From the NCBI GenBank assembly GCA_016709675.1, contig JADJMH010000020.1, positions 62,001-126,000 on the forward strand: a DNA stretch of 64,000 nucleotides. The letters run 5' to 3'. The notes beneath the pieces are model-generated. The model searched no databases. It was not told where the DNA came from and worked only from the letters and a program-made list of their open reading frames with translations. Positions 55,318 to 64,000 of this stretch are shown piece after piece (position 1 is the stretch's first letter; the number at the start of each line of letters is the position of its first letter). The position numbers and the translations under genes were made by a program. The DNA is from Candidatus Accumulibacter proximus (GTDB lineage Bacteria; Pseudomonadota; Gammaproteobacteria; Burkholderiales; Rhodocyclaceae).

Positions 55318-55446
55318 ATGAACAAGCTGGCCTTGATTGCAATGGCGATCGCTGTGGCGGTTTCGCTGACTGCCTGCAACACCGTGCAGGGGATTGGCAA
55401 GGACATCGAAAAAGGCGGTCAGGCGATCGGCAAGGCGGCCCGATGA
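55318..55446 (+). CDS. Entericidin A/B family small lipoprotein
   Basis: A 42-residue lipoprotein: signal LALIAMAIAVAVSLTAC with the lipidated Cys at residue 20, then NTVQGIGKDIEKGGQAIGKA, the family hallmark. TGAGGA precedes the ATG. Entericidins are small membrane peptides linked to stress or cell lysis in stationary phase; the toxic or antidote role of this copy is unknown. Confidence 0.93.
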   Translation: MNKLALIAMAIAVAVSLTACNTVQGIGKDIEKGGQAIGKAAR

Positions 55447-55558
55447 ACGGCTCTTCGAAGGATGAATATCGCAGGTTCGTTCGCCTTGATGGACCGCAGA
55501 CCATGGGTGACGCAGTTCTGGCGGCGCTTTGAGTGCGCGTATGGGAAGAGGTAGACAG

Positions 55559-56689
55559 ATGAAGAAGCTTGGTCTGGTTGGTTGGCGCGGCATGGTGGGC
55601 TCGGTCCTGATGCAGCGGATGATGGAAGAGGGCGATTTCGAGCATGTCGAGCCGCTCTATTTCTCGACGTCCGCGGTCGGTGACAGGGCGCCGGTGCTTG
55701 CTGGCAAGGAAGCCGGAACGCTGCACGACGCGATGTCGATCGAGATGCTGAGCGGGATGGATATCGTCATCACCTGTCAGGGCGGCGATTACACCAAGGC
55801 GGTCTTCCCCCGGCTGCGTGCGGCGGGCTGGCAGGGTCACTGGATCGACGCTGCGTCGACGCTGCGCATGCACGATGACGCGGTGATCATTCTCGATCCG
55901 GTGAACCTCGATGTGATCAAGGGGGCGCTGGCCAGGGGTGGTCGCAACTGGATCGGCGGGAACTGCACGGTTTCGCTGATGTTGATGGGCCTTGGCGGTT
56001 TGTTCCGGCATGACCTGGTCGAATGGATCAGCGCCATGACCTACCAGGCTGCCTCCGGTGCCGGAGCCCAGAACATGCGCGAACTGCTGCTGCAGATGGG
56101 TGCGCTGCATGAGGCGGTGAAGGGGCAACTCGCGAACCCGGCGTCGGCAATTCTCGATATTGATCGCCAGGTTGCAGCAACCATGCGCTCGCCAGACTTT
56201 CCAACCAATCATTTTCGTCAGACGGCGCTGGCCGGAAGCGTGATCCCGTGGATCGACGTACCGGTCGAGGGCGGTCAGTCGAAGGAAGAGTGGAAGGGGG
56301 GGGCGGAGTGCAACAAGATTCTCGGTCTCCCCGCGTTTCGCACGCCGGGCAGTATTCCGGTCGATGGCCTGTGCGTGCGGGTTGGTGCCATGCGCTGCCA
56401 TTCGCAGGCTCTGACGATCAAGCTCAAACGCAACGCGCCCCTCGACGAACTGGCCGACATCATCGGGCAGGCCAACCCCTGGGTGAAGGTGGTTGCCAAT
56501 GAACGCGAGCTGACCGAGCGGGATCTGACGCCGGCGGCGGTCACCGGTACCCTGGCCATCCCGGTCGGCCGCCTGCACAAACTGGCGATGGGGCCCGAGT
56601 ATCTCGCTGCCTTTACGGTGGGTGATCAGCTGTTGTGGGGTGCGGCTGAGCCACTCCGCCGGATGCTCCGCATTCTCATCGAGGATTGA
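55559..56689 (+). CDS. asd: Aspartate-semialdehyde dehydrogenase
   Basis: NADPH enzyme at the branch to lysine, methionine and threonine. The 376-residue product starts MKKLGLVGWRGMVGSVLMQR; the active-site Cys lies in GGNCTVSLMLMGL and other motifs (STLRMHDDAVIILDPVN, GSVIPWID) match Asd. ATG 55559 has AGAGGTAG upstream and fits the family; ten codons upstream are not conserved. It precedes fimV, a common order in betaproteobacteria. Confidence 0.98.
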   Translation: MKKLGLVGWRGMVGSVLMQRMMEEGDFEHVEPLYFSTSAVGDRAPVLAGKEAGTLHDAMSIEMLSGMDIVITCQGGDYTKAVFPRLRAAGWQGHWIDAASTLRMHDDAVIILDPVNLDVIKGALARGGRNWIGGNCTVSLMLMGLGGLFRHDLVEWISAMTYQAASGAGAQNMRELLLQMGALHEAVKGQLANPASAILDIDRQVAATMRSPDFPTNHFRQTALAGSVIPWIDVPVEGGQSKEEWKGGAECNKILGLPAFRTPGSIPVDGLCVRVGAMRCHSQALTIKLKRNAPLDELADIIGQANPWVKVVANERELTERDLTPAAVTGTLAIPVGRLHKLAMGPEYLAAFTVGDQLLWGAAEPLRRMLRILIED

Positions 56690-56770
56690 TGGCAGGATCA
56701 TCAGGAAACCATGTCCGAGGCCCGGGCTCCGGGTGCTGGCGCGAGCCTCGGAGTCAGAAGAATGTTTAGC

Positions 56771-56799
56771 TTGCATGGCTAACTTCATGATGTTATTTT
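56771..56799 (+). promoter_or_regulatory. Possible fimV promoter
   Basis: TTGCAT (56771-56776), 17 bases, TATTTT (56794-56799), within an A/T-rich tract just before fimV. Confidence 0.4.
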
Positions 56800-56832
56800 A
56801 ATAATTCCGATTTCGACGCTCAGGGTCGCGAC

Positions 56833-59800
56833 GTGGCCAAAAAAACACATCACACATCAATGAACCTTAGACTGCGGAGCTCGGTTTGGGCCGTCGCATC
56901 CTCTTTGGCGCTTGCAGCCTGGCCTTTGACGACTGAAGCTGCCGGGCTAGGCAAGGTCAATGTCTTTTCGGCTCTTGGGCAACCTCTGCGGGCTGAACTG
57001 GAAGTGTTTGCCACGCGCGAAGAACTCTCGGGGATGAAGGCGCAACTCGCTTCCCCGGATGCCTTCAGGCAGGCTGGTGTGGAATACGCTCCGACGCTGT
57101 CGGGCATCACTCTGAGTATCGACAGGCGGCCGAATGGTCAGCCGATCATCAGACTAAGTTCCACCAAGCCGATCAACGATCCGTTTGTGGATCTGCTGCT
57201 TGAACTCAACTGGCCAACGGGTCGCTTGCTTCGCGAGTACACCTTCCTGCTCGATCCGCCCGAGTTCTCGGCGAAAGCCACAGCTGCTGCGGGCGCGTCC
57301 ATATCGAGGCCCGTCGCGACCGCCCGGCAGCCTGTCGAAGCGCGACCGCCAACGGACAGGCCGATGCGGGCGCCGAAGCCGCGGGCGAGCGAACAGCCGC
57401 CGATGTCATCGGACGGTGGTGGCACCCACGAGGTCAAGCGAGGCGAAACGCTGAGCAGTATCGCAACCGAGCTCCGGCCTGAGGGCGTGTCACTTGACCA
57501 GATGCTGCTGGGGCTTTTTCGAGCCAATCCGGATGCTTTCGACCGGGGCAACATCAACCGGCTGAAGGCCGGCAAGATTCTTTCGGTACCGGATAAGGCC
57601 GCTCTCGAGGCGATCCCGCGGGGTGAGGCCCGGACTGTCATCGTCGCGCAGTCTTCGGACTGGGGCAATTACCGTCGAAAACTCGCTGCCGTTGCAGGCG
57701 ATGCCCCCAGTAAGGACGAGGGGGCAAAGCAGCAGGCGGTCGGCAGGATCACGACCAGGGTTGAAGACAGGGCAGGCTCTGCTGCCGAGCCCAAGGATCA
57801 ATTGAAGGTCTCGAAGCCCGAGCTTCCCGGGGCCAAGCAAGTGCCCGCGCCCGGTCGCTCCGACGAGGAACTGATTGCCAAGGAGAAGGCGCTCAAGGAT
57901 GCCAACGAGCGTCTGGCGAGTCTCGAGCGCAGTGTGGCCGAGCTGCAGCGGCTGGTTGAACTCAAGAGCCAGAGTCTGGCCGATCTGGAGAGACAGTCTG
58001 CTGGCAAGTCCGCGTCCGCTCTCGACGTGAAGAAGCCACAGGACGAAGTCGGAACGACGACGGCTGCGTCACCGGCGCAGCCCGCATCCGGGCCCGCGCT
58101 CGCTACCGCACCTCTTCCTGCCGGAGTGGCGCCCGTTCCCCCGGTTGCCTCGACATCGCCGGATAAGTCTGCTGGCCCGTCCGCAGAGGTCAAGCCGGCT
58201 GATGCTGTCGGTCAGGCCGTGCCTGTGGAAGCCAAGACGGAGCCCAAGGCGGCGGCGCCAAAGCCGGTCGAAGCGCCAAAGCCCGCCGCTGTTGTGCCAC
58301 CACCTCCACCAGAAGAGCCCGGGTTTTTCGAAGAGTTGCTCGGTAGCCCGGCGGCCTTGGCCGGCGGCGGCGCCATTGCGGCTCTTCTCGCTGCTTACTG
58401 GTTCGTCAAGCGTCGTCGTGAGAGTACCGGCGAGACGCCGCTCGCGGAGAGCAGTACGTTAGCGCCCGCAATTGACAGTATGGAACCCAAGTCCGTATTC
58501 CGGAGTACGGGTGGACAAAGTGTCGATACATCAAATTCGCTCGGGCAAACAGACTTCAGCCAGGCAGGCCCCGGTAGCATCGACACCGACGAAGTGGATC
58601 CGGTCGCCGAAGCAGACGTTTACATGGCCTATGGCCGTGACGCACAGGCTGAAGAGATCCTTCTCGAGGCCAAGCAGAAGGATCCCCGGCGTTTTGCCAT
58701 TCATCTCAAGTTGCTTGAGATTTATCTGAGCCGCAAGGACGTCAAGCCGTTTGATTTGCTAGCGACGGAACTCTTCAAGGGTACCGGGGGGTTCGGTCCT
58801 GAGTGGGAAAAGGCACTGGCGCTGGGTCGCCAGCTGGATCCCAGGAATCCGCTCTTTGCCTCTGGCCAGCAAAGTGCGCCGGAGTCTCGCGGTCCCCAGG
58901 AGACGATCATCGAAGCATCGGGCGCACCGCGTGACGCCTTTACCAAGCCGGGGCAACTATCTCAACCGGGGCAACTGTCTCAGATGACGGCAGCGGGGCT
59001 TGCAGAGCCTGTTCGCCCGGGGCTTGCCAGCGAGACGCAGGGAGCAGAGAAGTCTGAGCCGATTGATCTTGCCGATCTTGATTTCGATCTTGGCACGAGG
59101 GAAGGCCAGCCCAGCGAAACCGGTGACGATTACCTTGAGACCACACTGGCTTTCCCGAACACTGCGCAAGGGGATGCGCTGGATTTCGACCTGGCGACTT
59201 CCTTGCCGGAGGCCGTGGCACCTCCTCCAGATTCGGCCGCGGATGGTGTACGGCTGGTGGAAGACGCCGGTTCCCTCGAGGAAACGATGCTGGTGTCGCC
59301 GGAGACGCAGACCAACACTGCTCGGGTTGACACCGGCCTTGACTTCGAGTTTGATTTGGCGCCCGAGGCGCCCAGTGAGACGACCTGGGGAGCGGAGACG
59401 TTGACGCGGGGCGAAGCCGCCGAGCTGCTTGACGTGGGATCGGCAGCGGCTGAGGAGCTCCAGTTCGACGTCAGGCTGAGCGAGTCTACCGTTCTCGGTG
59501 ATGCCAAGCAGCGTCCAGCGTTTGACATGTCGTCGATCAGTCTTGACCTGGCCGAGAGCGATAGTCAAAGTGTTGCGCCAGAGCGAGCTGTCGGCGCCAC
59601 GCCGGATTTCTCCTTCGAGGCACAGCAGGACGATACGCTGGTCAACCCGGATTTTTCTATGGATCAGACAGATACCGAACTGAACACACAGTTCGGTGCT
59701 GCGGCTGAGTTGGCCACGCAGACCGAAATCAGCTCCAGCGAAGAGGTGGCCACCAAGCTCGACCTGGCCAAGGCCTATCAGGAAATGGGTGACCTGGAGG

Positions 59801-59892
59801 GGGCCCGGGAGCTCCTGCAGGAGGTCATCAATGAAGGTGACGCCGCCCAGCGGGAGGCCGCGCTCACCCTGCTTTCCGGACTACGCGAGTAG
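56833..59892 (+). CDS. fimV: FimV-like polar scaffold protein
   Basis: A 1,019-residue FimV/HubP-type protein: inner-membrane scaffold for type IV pili assembly, polar development and c-di-GMP or cAMP signalling. Order: signal peptide (to TEAAG), the FimV N-terminal domain (LGKVNVFSALGQPLRAELEV), a LysM peptidoglycan-binding motif near residue 199 (HEVKRGETLSSIATEL), a coiled coil (350-400), a Pro/Ala-rich linker, one membrane helix near residue 512-530 (ALLAAYWFVKRRR), an acidic cytoplasmic part and a C-terminal FimV TPR-like domain (KLDLAKAYQEMGDLEGARE). The GTG start at 56833 is uncertain; ATG 56860 is the alternative. Confidence 0.95.
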   Translation: MAKKTHHTSMNLRLRSSVWAVASSLALAAWPLTTEAAGLGKVNVFSALGQPLRAELEVFATREELSGMKAQLASPDAFRQAGVEYAPTLSGITLSIDRRPNGQPIIRLSSTKPINDPFVDLLLELNWPTGRLLREYTFLLDPPEFSAKATAAAGASISRPVATARQPVEARPPTDRPMRAPKPRASEQPPMSSDGGGTHEVKRGETLSSIATELRPEGVSLDQMLLGLFRANPDAFDRGNINRLKAGKILSVPDKAALEAIPRGEARTVIVAQSSDWGNYRRKLAAVAGDAPSKDEGAKQQAVGRITTRVEDRAGSAAEPKDQLKVSKPELPGAKQVPAPGRSDEELIAKEKALKDANERLASLERSVAELQRLVELKSQSLADLERQSAGKSASALDVKKPQDEVGTTTAASPAQPASGPALATAPLPAGVAPVPPVASTSPDKSAGPSAEVKPADAVGQAVPVEAKTEPKAAAPKPVEAPKPAAVVPPPPPEEPGFFEELLGSPAALAGGGAIAALLAAYWFVKRRRESTGETPLAESSTLAPAIDSMEPKSVFRSTGGQSVDTSNSLGQTDFSQAGPGSIDTDEVDPVAEADVYMAYGRDAQAEEILLEAKQKDPRRFAIHLKLLEIYLSRKDVKPFDLLATELFKGTGGFGPEWEKALALGRQLDPRNPLFASGQQSAPESRGPQETIIEASGAPRDAFTKPGQLSQPGQLSQMTAAGLAEPVRPGLASETQGAEKSEPIDLADLDFDLGTREGQPSETGDDYLETTLAFPNTAQGDALDFDLATSLPEAVAPPPDSAADGVRLVEDAGSLEETMLVSPETQTNTARVDTGLDFEFDLAPEAPSETTWGAETLTRGEAAELLDVGSAAAEELQFDVRLSESTVLGDAKQRPAFDMSSISLDLAESDSQSVAPERAVGATPDFSFEAQQDDTLVNPDFSMDQTDTELNTQFGAAAELATQTEISSSEEVATKLDLAKAYQEMGDLEGARELLQEVINEGDAAQREAALTLLSGLRE

Positions 59893-59896
59893 TTGC

Positions 59897-59916
59897 ACGG
59901 CTGAGTGCGCAGCCGT
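59897..59916 (+). terminator. Hairpin after fimV
   Basis: ACGGCTG/CAGCCGT (59897-59903 with 59910-59916) forms a 7-bp stem with a 6-base loop, directly after the fimV stop. A second small hairpin with a TTCG loop follows. There is no strong T run, so the terminator strength is doubtful. Confidence 0.4.
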
Positions 59917-59972
59917 AGCGCCTTCGGGGCTAGGGCCTTTCTGTTATCGACCCCCGGACTCGAGAAGCTGCC

Positions 59973-60569
59973 GTGCATCCAAGTGCTCAACTGGTCGTCT
60001 GGCTCCTGATATTGCTGCTTAGCCAGGGCATGGATGATCTACTCCTGATGGCTACGATGCTGCTTGTGCCGCTGTTTGGAAGGTCGGTTCTGAGTCGCTG
60101 TTGGCAACTCGCCTGGGGTGCGCGCTGGATCTTCCTGTCGCTGTTTGTCATTCTTGCCTGGGGGGGAATCGGTGAAGCTGCCTGGAATGGACCCATGGCG
60201 CCCAGTCGGGAAGGTTTGCTCGACGCGTCGACGCATGTGGGACGGCTCTTGCTGGTGTTGATGGCGGTGGCGGTATTGCGTGAGTGGATGTCTACAACGG
60301 ACCTACTGACCGGCATTTACCGGCTGCTGGAGCCGATGCGGCGCTGCGGCCTGGATTCCGATCGAGGCCTTGTGCGGCTGTTATTGGTCTTGAACTACAT
60401 CGAGACCATGCCGAGGCCACGCGACTGGCGCATGCTGCTCGATGTCCCTGCAAGGAGCAATTCTGAGGTGTTCGAACTCGTTGATCAGCCACTTTCCAGT
60501 CGGGACTACCTGGTCATCGCTTTGGCGCTGGTCGCTGCCGTGCCGCTCCTCTATCTTGTGCAAGGGTGA
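59973..60569 (+). CDS. CbiQ/EcfT-like membrane protein
   Basis: A 198-residue membrane protein with hydrophobic spans at its start (LVVWLLILLLSQGMDDLLLMA), middle (GRLLLVLMAVAVLREW) and end (YLVIALALVAAVPLLYLV). The sequence resembles a shortened CbiQ/EcfT transmembrane component of ECF transporters, but no ATPase or S-component gene is nearby. It stands between fimV and truA, an arrangement I recall from related betaproteobacteria. GTG 59973 is the likely start. Confidence 0.68.
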   Translation: MHPSAQLVVWLLILLLSQGMDDLLLMATMLLVPLFGRSVLSRCWQLAWGARWIFLSLFVILAWGGIGEAAWNGPMAPSREGLLDASTHVGRLLLVLMAVAVLREWMSTTDLLTGIYRLLEPMRRCGLDSDRGLVRLLLVLNYIETMPRPRDWRMLLDVPARSNSEVFELVDQPLSSRDYLVIALALVAAVPLLYLVQG

Positions 60570-60572
60570 GAG

Positions 60573-61391
60573 ATGAGGATCGCGCTGGCTGTCGAGTACG
60601 ACGGCAGTGGCTTTCGTGGCTGGCAGACGCAGCCGGGTGGCGGGACCGTGCAGGATGCTCTGGAGGATGCGTTGCATCAGTTCGCCAGGAGTCCGATGCA
60701 TGTCATCTGTGCCGGTCGGACCGATGCCGGCGTGCATGCCGTCGGTCAGGTGGTGCATTTTGACACCGCCATTGAGCGCTCAATGTTCGCCTGGGTGCGT
60801 GGTCTCAATACCTTCCTGCCACCCGCCATTGCTGTCCGGTGGGCACACGTTGTCGCGGACGACTTCCATGCCCGGTCTTCGGCCTATTCACGGCGCTACC
60901 GCTATCTCTTGCTCAACCGGCCACACCGCCCGGGCGCATGGCATGGAAGGGTTGGCTGGCATCATCATCCGCTCGACCTGACGACGATGCAGTCGGCCGC
61001 AAAATTCTTGCTCGGCGAGCGTGACTTTTCCGCCTTTCGGGCGGCCGAGTGTCAGGCCAGTTCACCTGTGAAAATCATGCGCCGGGCGGACATACGGTGT
61101 CTCGGTGACCTCGTTAGCTTCGATTTCGAGGCGTCCGCTTTCCTTCACCACATGGTGCGCAACCTGGTGGGTAGTCTGGTTGCTGTCGGTCAGGGCAAGC
61201 ATCCGCCGGAATGGATTGCCGATTTGCTGGCCAAGGGCGATCGCCGCCTGGCGGCGCCGACATTTGCTGCCGCTGGTCTGTATTTGCTGGCTGTCAGTTA
61301 TCAGCCGCAGTGGGGTTTGCCGGTGACCGACGAGACGTTATATCTGCCTTTTGGTGCCGACCTCTGCGGCGCAGGCTTGGCTGGCCGATGA
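60573..61391 (+). CDS. truA: tRNA pseudouridine synthase A
   Basis: Makes pseudouridine at positions 38-40 of tRNA anticodon stems. The 272-residue protein has the start RIALAVEYDGSGFRGWQTQP, the catalytic Asp in CAGRTDAGVHAVGQVVHF, and FLHHMVRNLVGSL near the C-terminus. It starts 3 bases after the CbiQ-like gene and overlaps trpF by 4 bases (ATGA). Confidence 0.98.
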   Translation: MRIALAVEYDGSGFRGWQTQPGGGTVQDALEDALHQFARSPMHVICAGRTDAGVHAVGQVVHFDTAIERSMFAWVRGLNTFLPPAIAVRWAHVVADDFHARSSAYSRRYRYLLLNRPHRPGAWHGRVGWHHHPLDLTTMQSAAKFLLGERDFSAFRAAECQASSPVKIMRRADIRCLGDLVSFDFEASAFLHHMVRNLVGSLVAVGQGKHPPEWIADLLAKGDRRLAAPTFAAAGLYLLAVSYQPQWGLPVTDETLYLPFGADLCGAGLAGR

Positions 61392-62008
61392 AGCCGCGCA
61401 TAAAGATTTGTGGGCTGACGCGCATCGAGGACTTGCAGCAGGCCGTGCAGGCAGGAGCTGATGCGCTTGGCCTGGTGTTCTACCCGCCGAGCAGGCGCTG
61501 CGTCGATCTGCCGACGGCAGCGCGGCTGGCACGCGGGGTGCCGCCCTTTGTCAGCATTGTCGGGCTTTTCGTCAACGCGGATCCGGCTACGGTACGGGCG
61601 ACCCTGGCGGCAGTACCGATCCACCTGCTGCAGCTGCACGGTGATGAAGATGAAGCCTATTGTCGTCAGTTCGATCGACCCTACATCAAGGCGGCGCGCG
61701 TCAGGCCGGGCATGGATTTGGTACAATACGCGGCCGCCTTCCCGTCGGCACAGGCGATCCTTCTCGATGCCTTTGTGGACGGATACGGTGGCGGTGGCAG
61801 GATGTTCGACTGGTCGCTGGTGCCTCCCTCGGTGGGCAAGCCACTGATCCTCTCCGGCGGGCTGACTGCAGACAATGTTGGCGAGGCGGTGCGTCGCCTT
61901 CGCCCCGAGGCGGTTGATGTCTCTTCGGGTGTCGAGCTCAGCAAAGGAGTCAAGGATGCCGACAAGATGCGTGCCTTCGTGGCCGCAGTCCGGGCGACTG
62001 AAGGCTGA
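61388..62008 (+). CDS. trpF: Phosphoribosylanthranilate isomerase
   Basis: Third step of tryptophan synthesis from anthranilate: rearranges PRA to CdRP. The 206-residue TIM barrel has RIKICGLTRIEDLQ with the catalytic Cys, the catalytic Asp in LLDAFVDGYGGGG and the phosphate-binding LILSGGLTADNVGEA, DVSSGVE. ATG 61388 overlaps the truA stop. trpB and trpA follow. Confidence 0.98.
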   Translation: MKPRIKICGLTRIEDLQQAVQAGADALGLVFYPPSRRCVDLPTAARLARGVPPFVSIVGLFVNADPATVRATLAAVPIHLLQLHGDEDEAYCRQFDRPYIKAARVRPGMDLVQYAAAFPSAQAILLDAFVDGYGGGGRMFDWSLVPPSVGKPLILSGGLTADNVGEAVRRLRPEAVDVSSGVELSKGVKDADKMRAFVAAVRATEG

Positions 62009-62184
62009 GCGACGTGCCATGCGAAATGTATTCACGGGATTGATCATGCGCAGGAACTCTGGCGGTCTGACACGTACCTGCTGGCGACACCACCAGGCCA
62101 AGCATACCTGAGGCGCCGACTTGGGGTTATTTGTCGGATGCTGTGCAAACATTTTGTCGCAACAGGTTGCAAGGAGGTTGGGCT

Positions 62185-63384
62185 GTGCATGACTATGATT
62201 TACCTGACGCCAGCGGCCATTTTGGCCCCTACGGCGGCGTCTTCGTCGCTGAAACCCTGATTGCTGCGCTGGATGAGCTGAAAGGAGCGTACGCGGCTGC
62301 CCAGCGCGATTCGCAGTTCATCGCCGAAATCGATTATGAACTCAAGCATTACGTCGGTCGGCCAAGCCCGATCTATCACGCCAGACACTGGTCGGACGTT
62401 CTCGGCGGAGCACAGATTTACCTGAAGCGCGAGGACCTGAACCACACGGGTGCGCACAAGATCAACAATTGTATCGGCCAGGCCCTGCTGGCGCGGCGTA
62501 TGAGCAAGCGGCGAGTCATCGCCGAGACCGGTGCCGGCCAGCATGGCGTGGCGACGGCAACGGTGGCTGCCCGCTACGGCATGGAGTGTGTGGTGTACAT
62601 GGGCTCGGAGGACATTCGGCGGCAGGCCGCCAATGTGTACCGCATGAAGCTGTTGGGGGCGAGCGTGGTTCCCGTCGAAAGCGGTTCGAGGACGCTCAAG
62701 GATGCCTTGAATGAAGCCATGCGCGACTGGGTGACCAATGTCGCCGAAACCTTTTACATCATCGGCACGGTGGCCGGTCCGCATCCCTATCCGATGATGG
62801 TGCGCGATTTCCAGTCCGTCATTGGTCGTGAGTCGATCACGCAGATGCAGGAACAGTGTGGCCGTCAGCCTGATGCCGTGATTGCCTGCGTGGGCGGCGG
62901 TTCCAATGCCATGGGAATCTTCTATCCCTACATCCCGGTGGCTGGGGTGCGTCTGATCGGTGTCGAGGCGGCAGGCGAGGGGATTGAGACGGGACGTCAC
63001 GCCGCCTCATTGACGGCGGGTCGGCCAGGGGTGCTGCATGGCAACCGGACCTATCTGCTTCAGGACGACAATGGCCAGATCATCGAGACGCACTCGATCT
63101 CGGCCGGCCTCGATTACCCGGGCGTTGGCCCTGAGCATGCGTGGCTCAAGGACAGCGGTCGTGCGGAGTACGTCAGCGTCAGCAATGTCGAGGCGCTGGC
63201 TGCGTTTCATGACCTCTGCCGTCTCGAAGGCATCATCCCGGCGCTCGAATCGAGCCATGCCCTGGCCTATGCAGCCAGGCTGGCGCCGACCCTGGCGAAG
63301 GACAAGCTGTTGCTGGTCAACCTCTCCGGTCGTGGTGACAAGGATATGCACACCGTAGCCGAAAAATCGGGCATCAAGTTCTGA
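62185..63384 (+). CDS. trpB: Tryptophan synthase beta chain
   Basis: PLP subunit that joins indole and serine. GTG 62185 is used because a perfect AAGGAGG (62171-62177) stands 7 bases before it and the resulting 399 residues match the family; a TTG 18 codons upstream would include this Shine-Dalgarno. Motifs: FGPYGGVFVAETLI, the PLP lysine in REDLNHTGAHKINNCIGQAL, ETGAGQHGVATATVAA, and the phosphate loop GGGSNAMGIF. Two bases separate it from trpA. Confidence 0.98.
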   Translation: MHDYDLPDASGHFGPYGGVFVAETLIAALDELKGAYAAAQRDSQFIAEIDYELKHYVGRPSPIYHARHWSDVLGGAQIYLKREDLNHTGAHKINNCIGQALLARRMSKRRVIAETGAGQHGVATATVAARYGMECVVYMGSEDIRRQAANVYRMKLLGASVVPVESGSRTLKDALNEAMRDWVTNVAETFYIIGTVAGPHPYPMMVRDFQSVIGRESITQMQEQCGRQPDAVIACVGGGSNAMGIFYPYIPVAGVRLIGVEAAGEGIETGRHAASLTAGRPGVLHGNRTYLLQDDNGQIIETHSISAGLDYPGVGPEHAWLKDSGRAEYVSVSNVEALAAFHDLCRLEGIIPALESSHALAYAARLAPTLAKDKLLLVNLSGRGDKDMHTVAEKSGIKF

Positions 63385-63386
63385 CC

Positions 63387-64000
63387 ATGGCAAGAATAAA
63401 GGCTGCATTCGAGCGCCTGCAGGCGCAGGGGCGAAAGGCGCTGATTCCGTTCATCACGGCTGGCGATCCTGATCCGGCACTGACCGTACCGCTACTGCAT
63501 GCGCTGGTTGGCGCCGGGGCCGACATCATCGAGCTGGGCGTGCCTTTCTCTGATCCAATGGCCGACGGACCGACCATCCAGAGAGCCTCCGAGCGGGCTC
63601 TGGCGAAAGGGGTCAGCCTGCGCCAGGTGCTGGTGCAGGTAGCCGATTTCCGCGCCGACAACCAGCAAACGCCGATTGTCCTCATGGGCTATGCCAATCC
63701 GATCGAGGCCATGGGCGTCGAGGACTTTGCCGCTGCCGCCTGCGCGGCCGGGGTGGACGGAGTTCTGGTGGTCGATTATCCACCCGAGGAAGGCATCGAG
63801 TTTGCACAGACCCTGCGCCGTTACGCGCTCGATCCGATTTTCCTGCTGGCGCCGACTTCGAGCAATGCGCGCATTGCCCAGGTTGGCGCTCTGGCCAGCG
63901 GCTATATTTATTATGTCTCGCTGAAGGGGGTTACCGGCTCGGCGTCTCTTGACGTCGCTGCCGTGGCCGCCCGCATTCCGGAAATCCGGGCGCGTACCGG
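63387..64000 (+). CDS. trpA: Tryptophan synthase alpha chain (3' end outside window)
   Basis: Alpha subunit that splits indole-3-glycerol phosphate. The first 204 residues are present: RIKAAFERLQAQGRKALIPF, ITAGDPDP, the catalytic Glu in IIELGVPFSDPMADGPTIQ with the second acid Asp, and LLAPTSSNARI, YVSLKGVTGS. The frame is open at the window end. It directly follows trpB. Confidence 0.98.
   Translation, partial: MARIKAAFERLQAQGRKALIPFITAGDPDPALTVPLLHALVGAGADIIELGVPFSDPMADGPTIQRASERALAKGVSLRQVLVQVADFRADNQQTPIVLMGYANPIEAMGVEDFAAAACAAGVDGVLVVDYPPEEGIEFAQTLRRYALDPIFLLAPTSSNARIAQVGALASGYIYYVSLKGVTGSASLDVAAVAARIPEIRART

Noticed and set aside
62020..62112. 30-codon frame between trpF and trpB as a possible attenuator leader
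   Set aside because: It has only one Trp and no clear alternative hairpins, so it does not look like a trp leader.

Overview
The window is GC-rich bacterial chromosome, densely coding on both strands. Gene content and order (atpD-atpC, ubiE-ubiJ, asd-fimV-membrane protein-truA-trpF-trpB-trpA, PEP-CTERM and DUF4331 proteins, a DUF3683-type FAD/Fe-S giant protein) fit a betaproteobacterium, most likely Rhodocyclales; an Accumulibacter-like genome is my best guess, inferred from gene content only. I saw no tRNA, rRNA or CRISPR array.

Layout. 1-1.7 kb: end of the ATP synthase operon, closed by a strong bidirectional terminator. 1.7-5.6 kb: minus-strand run of HIT protein, unknown 535-aa protein, DUF971, ubiE, ubiJ. 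5.8-11.2 kb: tight plus-strand operon of a methyltransferase, a NodU-type carbamoyltransferase and a TIR/NB-ARC/repeat protein. 11.3-15.2 kb: very large FAD/Fe-S oxidoreductase. 15.3-16.8 kb: debris (a reverse-transcriptase scrap and a broken alpha-amylase). 17-21.9 kb: HupE-like, TPR, DUF4331 and PEP-CTERM envelope/secreted proteins. 22-24.4 kb: ECF sigma factor, ChrR-like double cupin and SRPBCC protein, with a small ORF in front. 24.7-30.3 kb: ilvA, then cysK-patB, a hydrolase and an Asp/Glu racemase. 30.2-37.9 kb: accessory area with an AraC regulator, arylsulfatase, OmpA lipoprotein and SYLF protein, plus a split segmental duplication and several broken genes. 38-45.3 kb: a methyltransferase, then an apparent island holding a DUF4143-type ATPase overlapped by a 1,363-residue NACHT-like NTPase with a C-terminal PD-(D/E)xK-like domain, behind a promoter embedded in a perfect inverted repeat. 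45.3-51.3 kb: monooxygenase and Fe-alcohol dehydrogenase, a frameshifted SNF2 helicase and a macrodomain protein. 51.5-64 kb: mostly housekeeping (aroC, ydcH-like, MFS, M48 protease, entericidin, asd, fimV, truA, trpFBA).

The strongest candidates for little-described biology are two STAND-type modules: the 5.8-11.2 kb methyltransferase/carbamoyltransferase/TIR-NB-ARC operon, and the 39.4-44.9 kb ATPase plus NTPase-nuclease pair with its palindromic promoter. Both look like anti-phage or signalling modules, but that role is inference. Several genes (amylase, SNF2 helicase, a lipoprotein) are broken by single-base changes; real decay and sequencing error cannot be told apart from this window alone.
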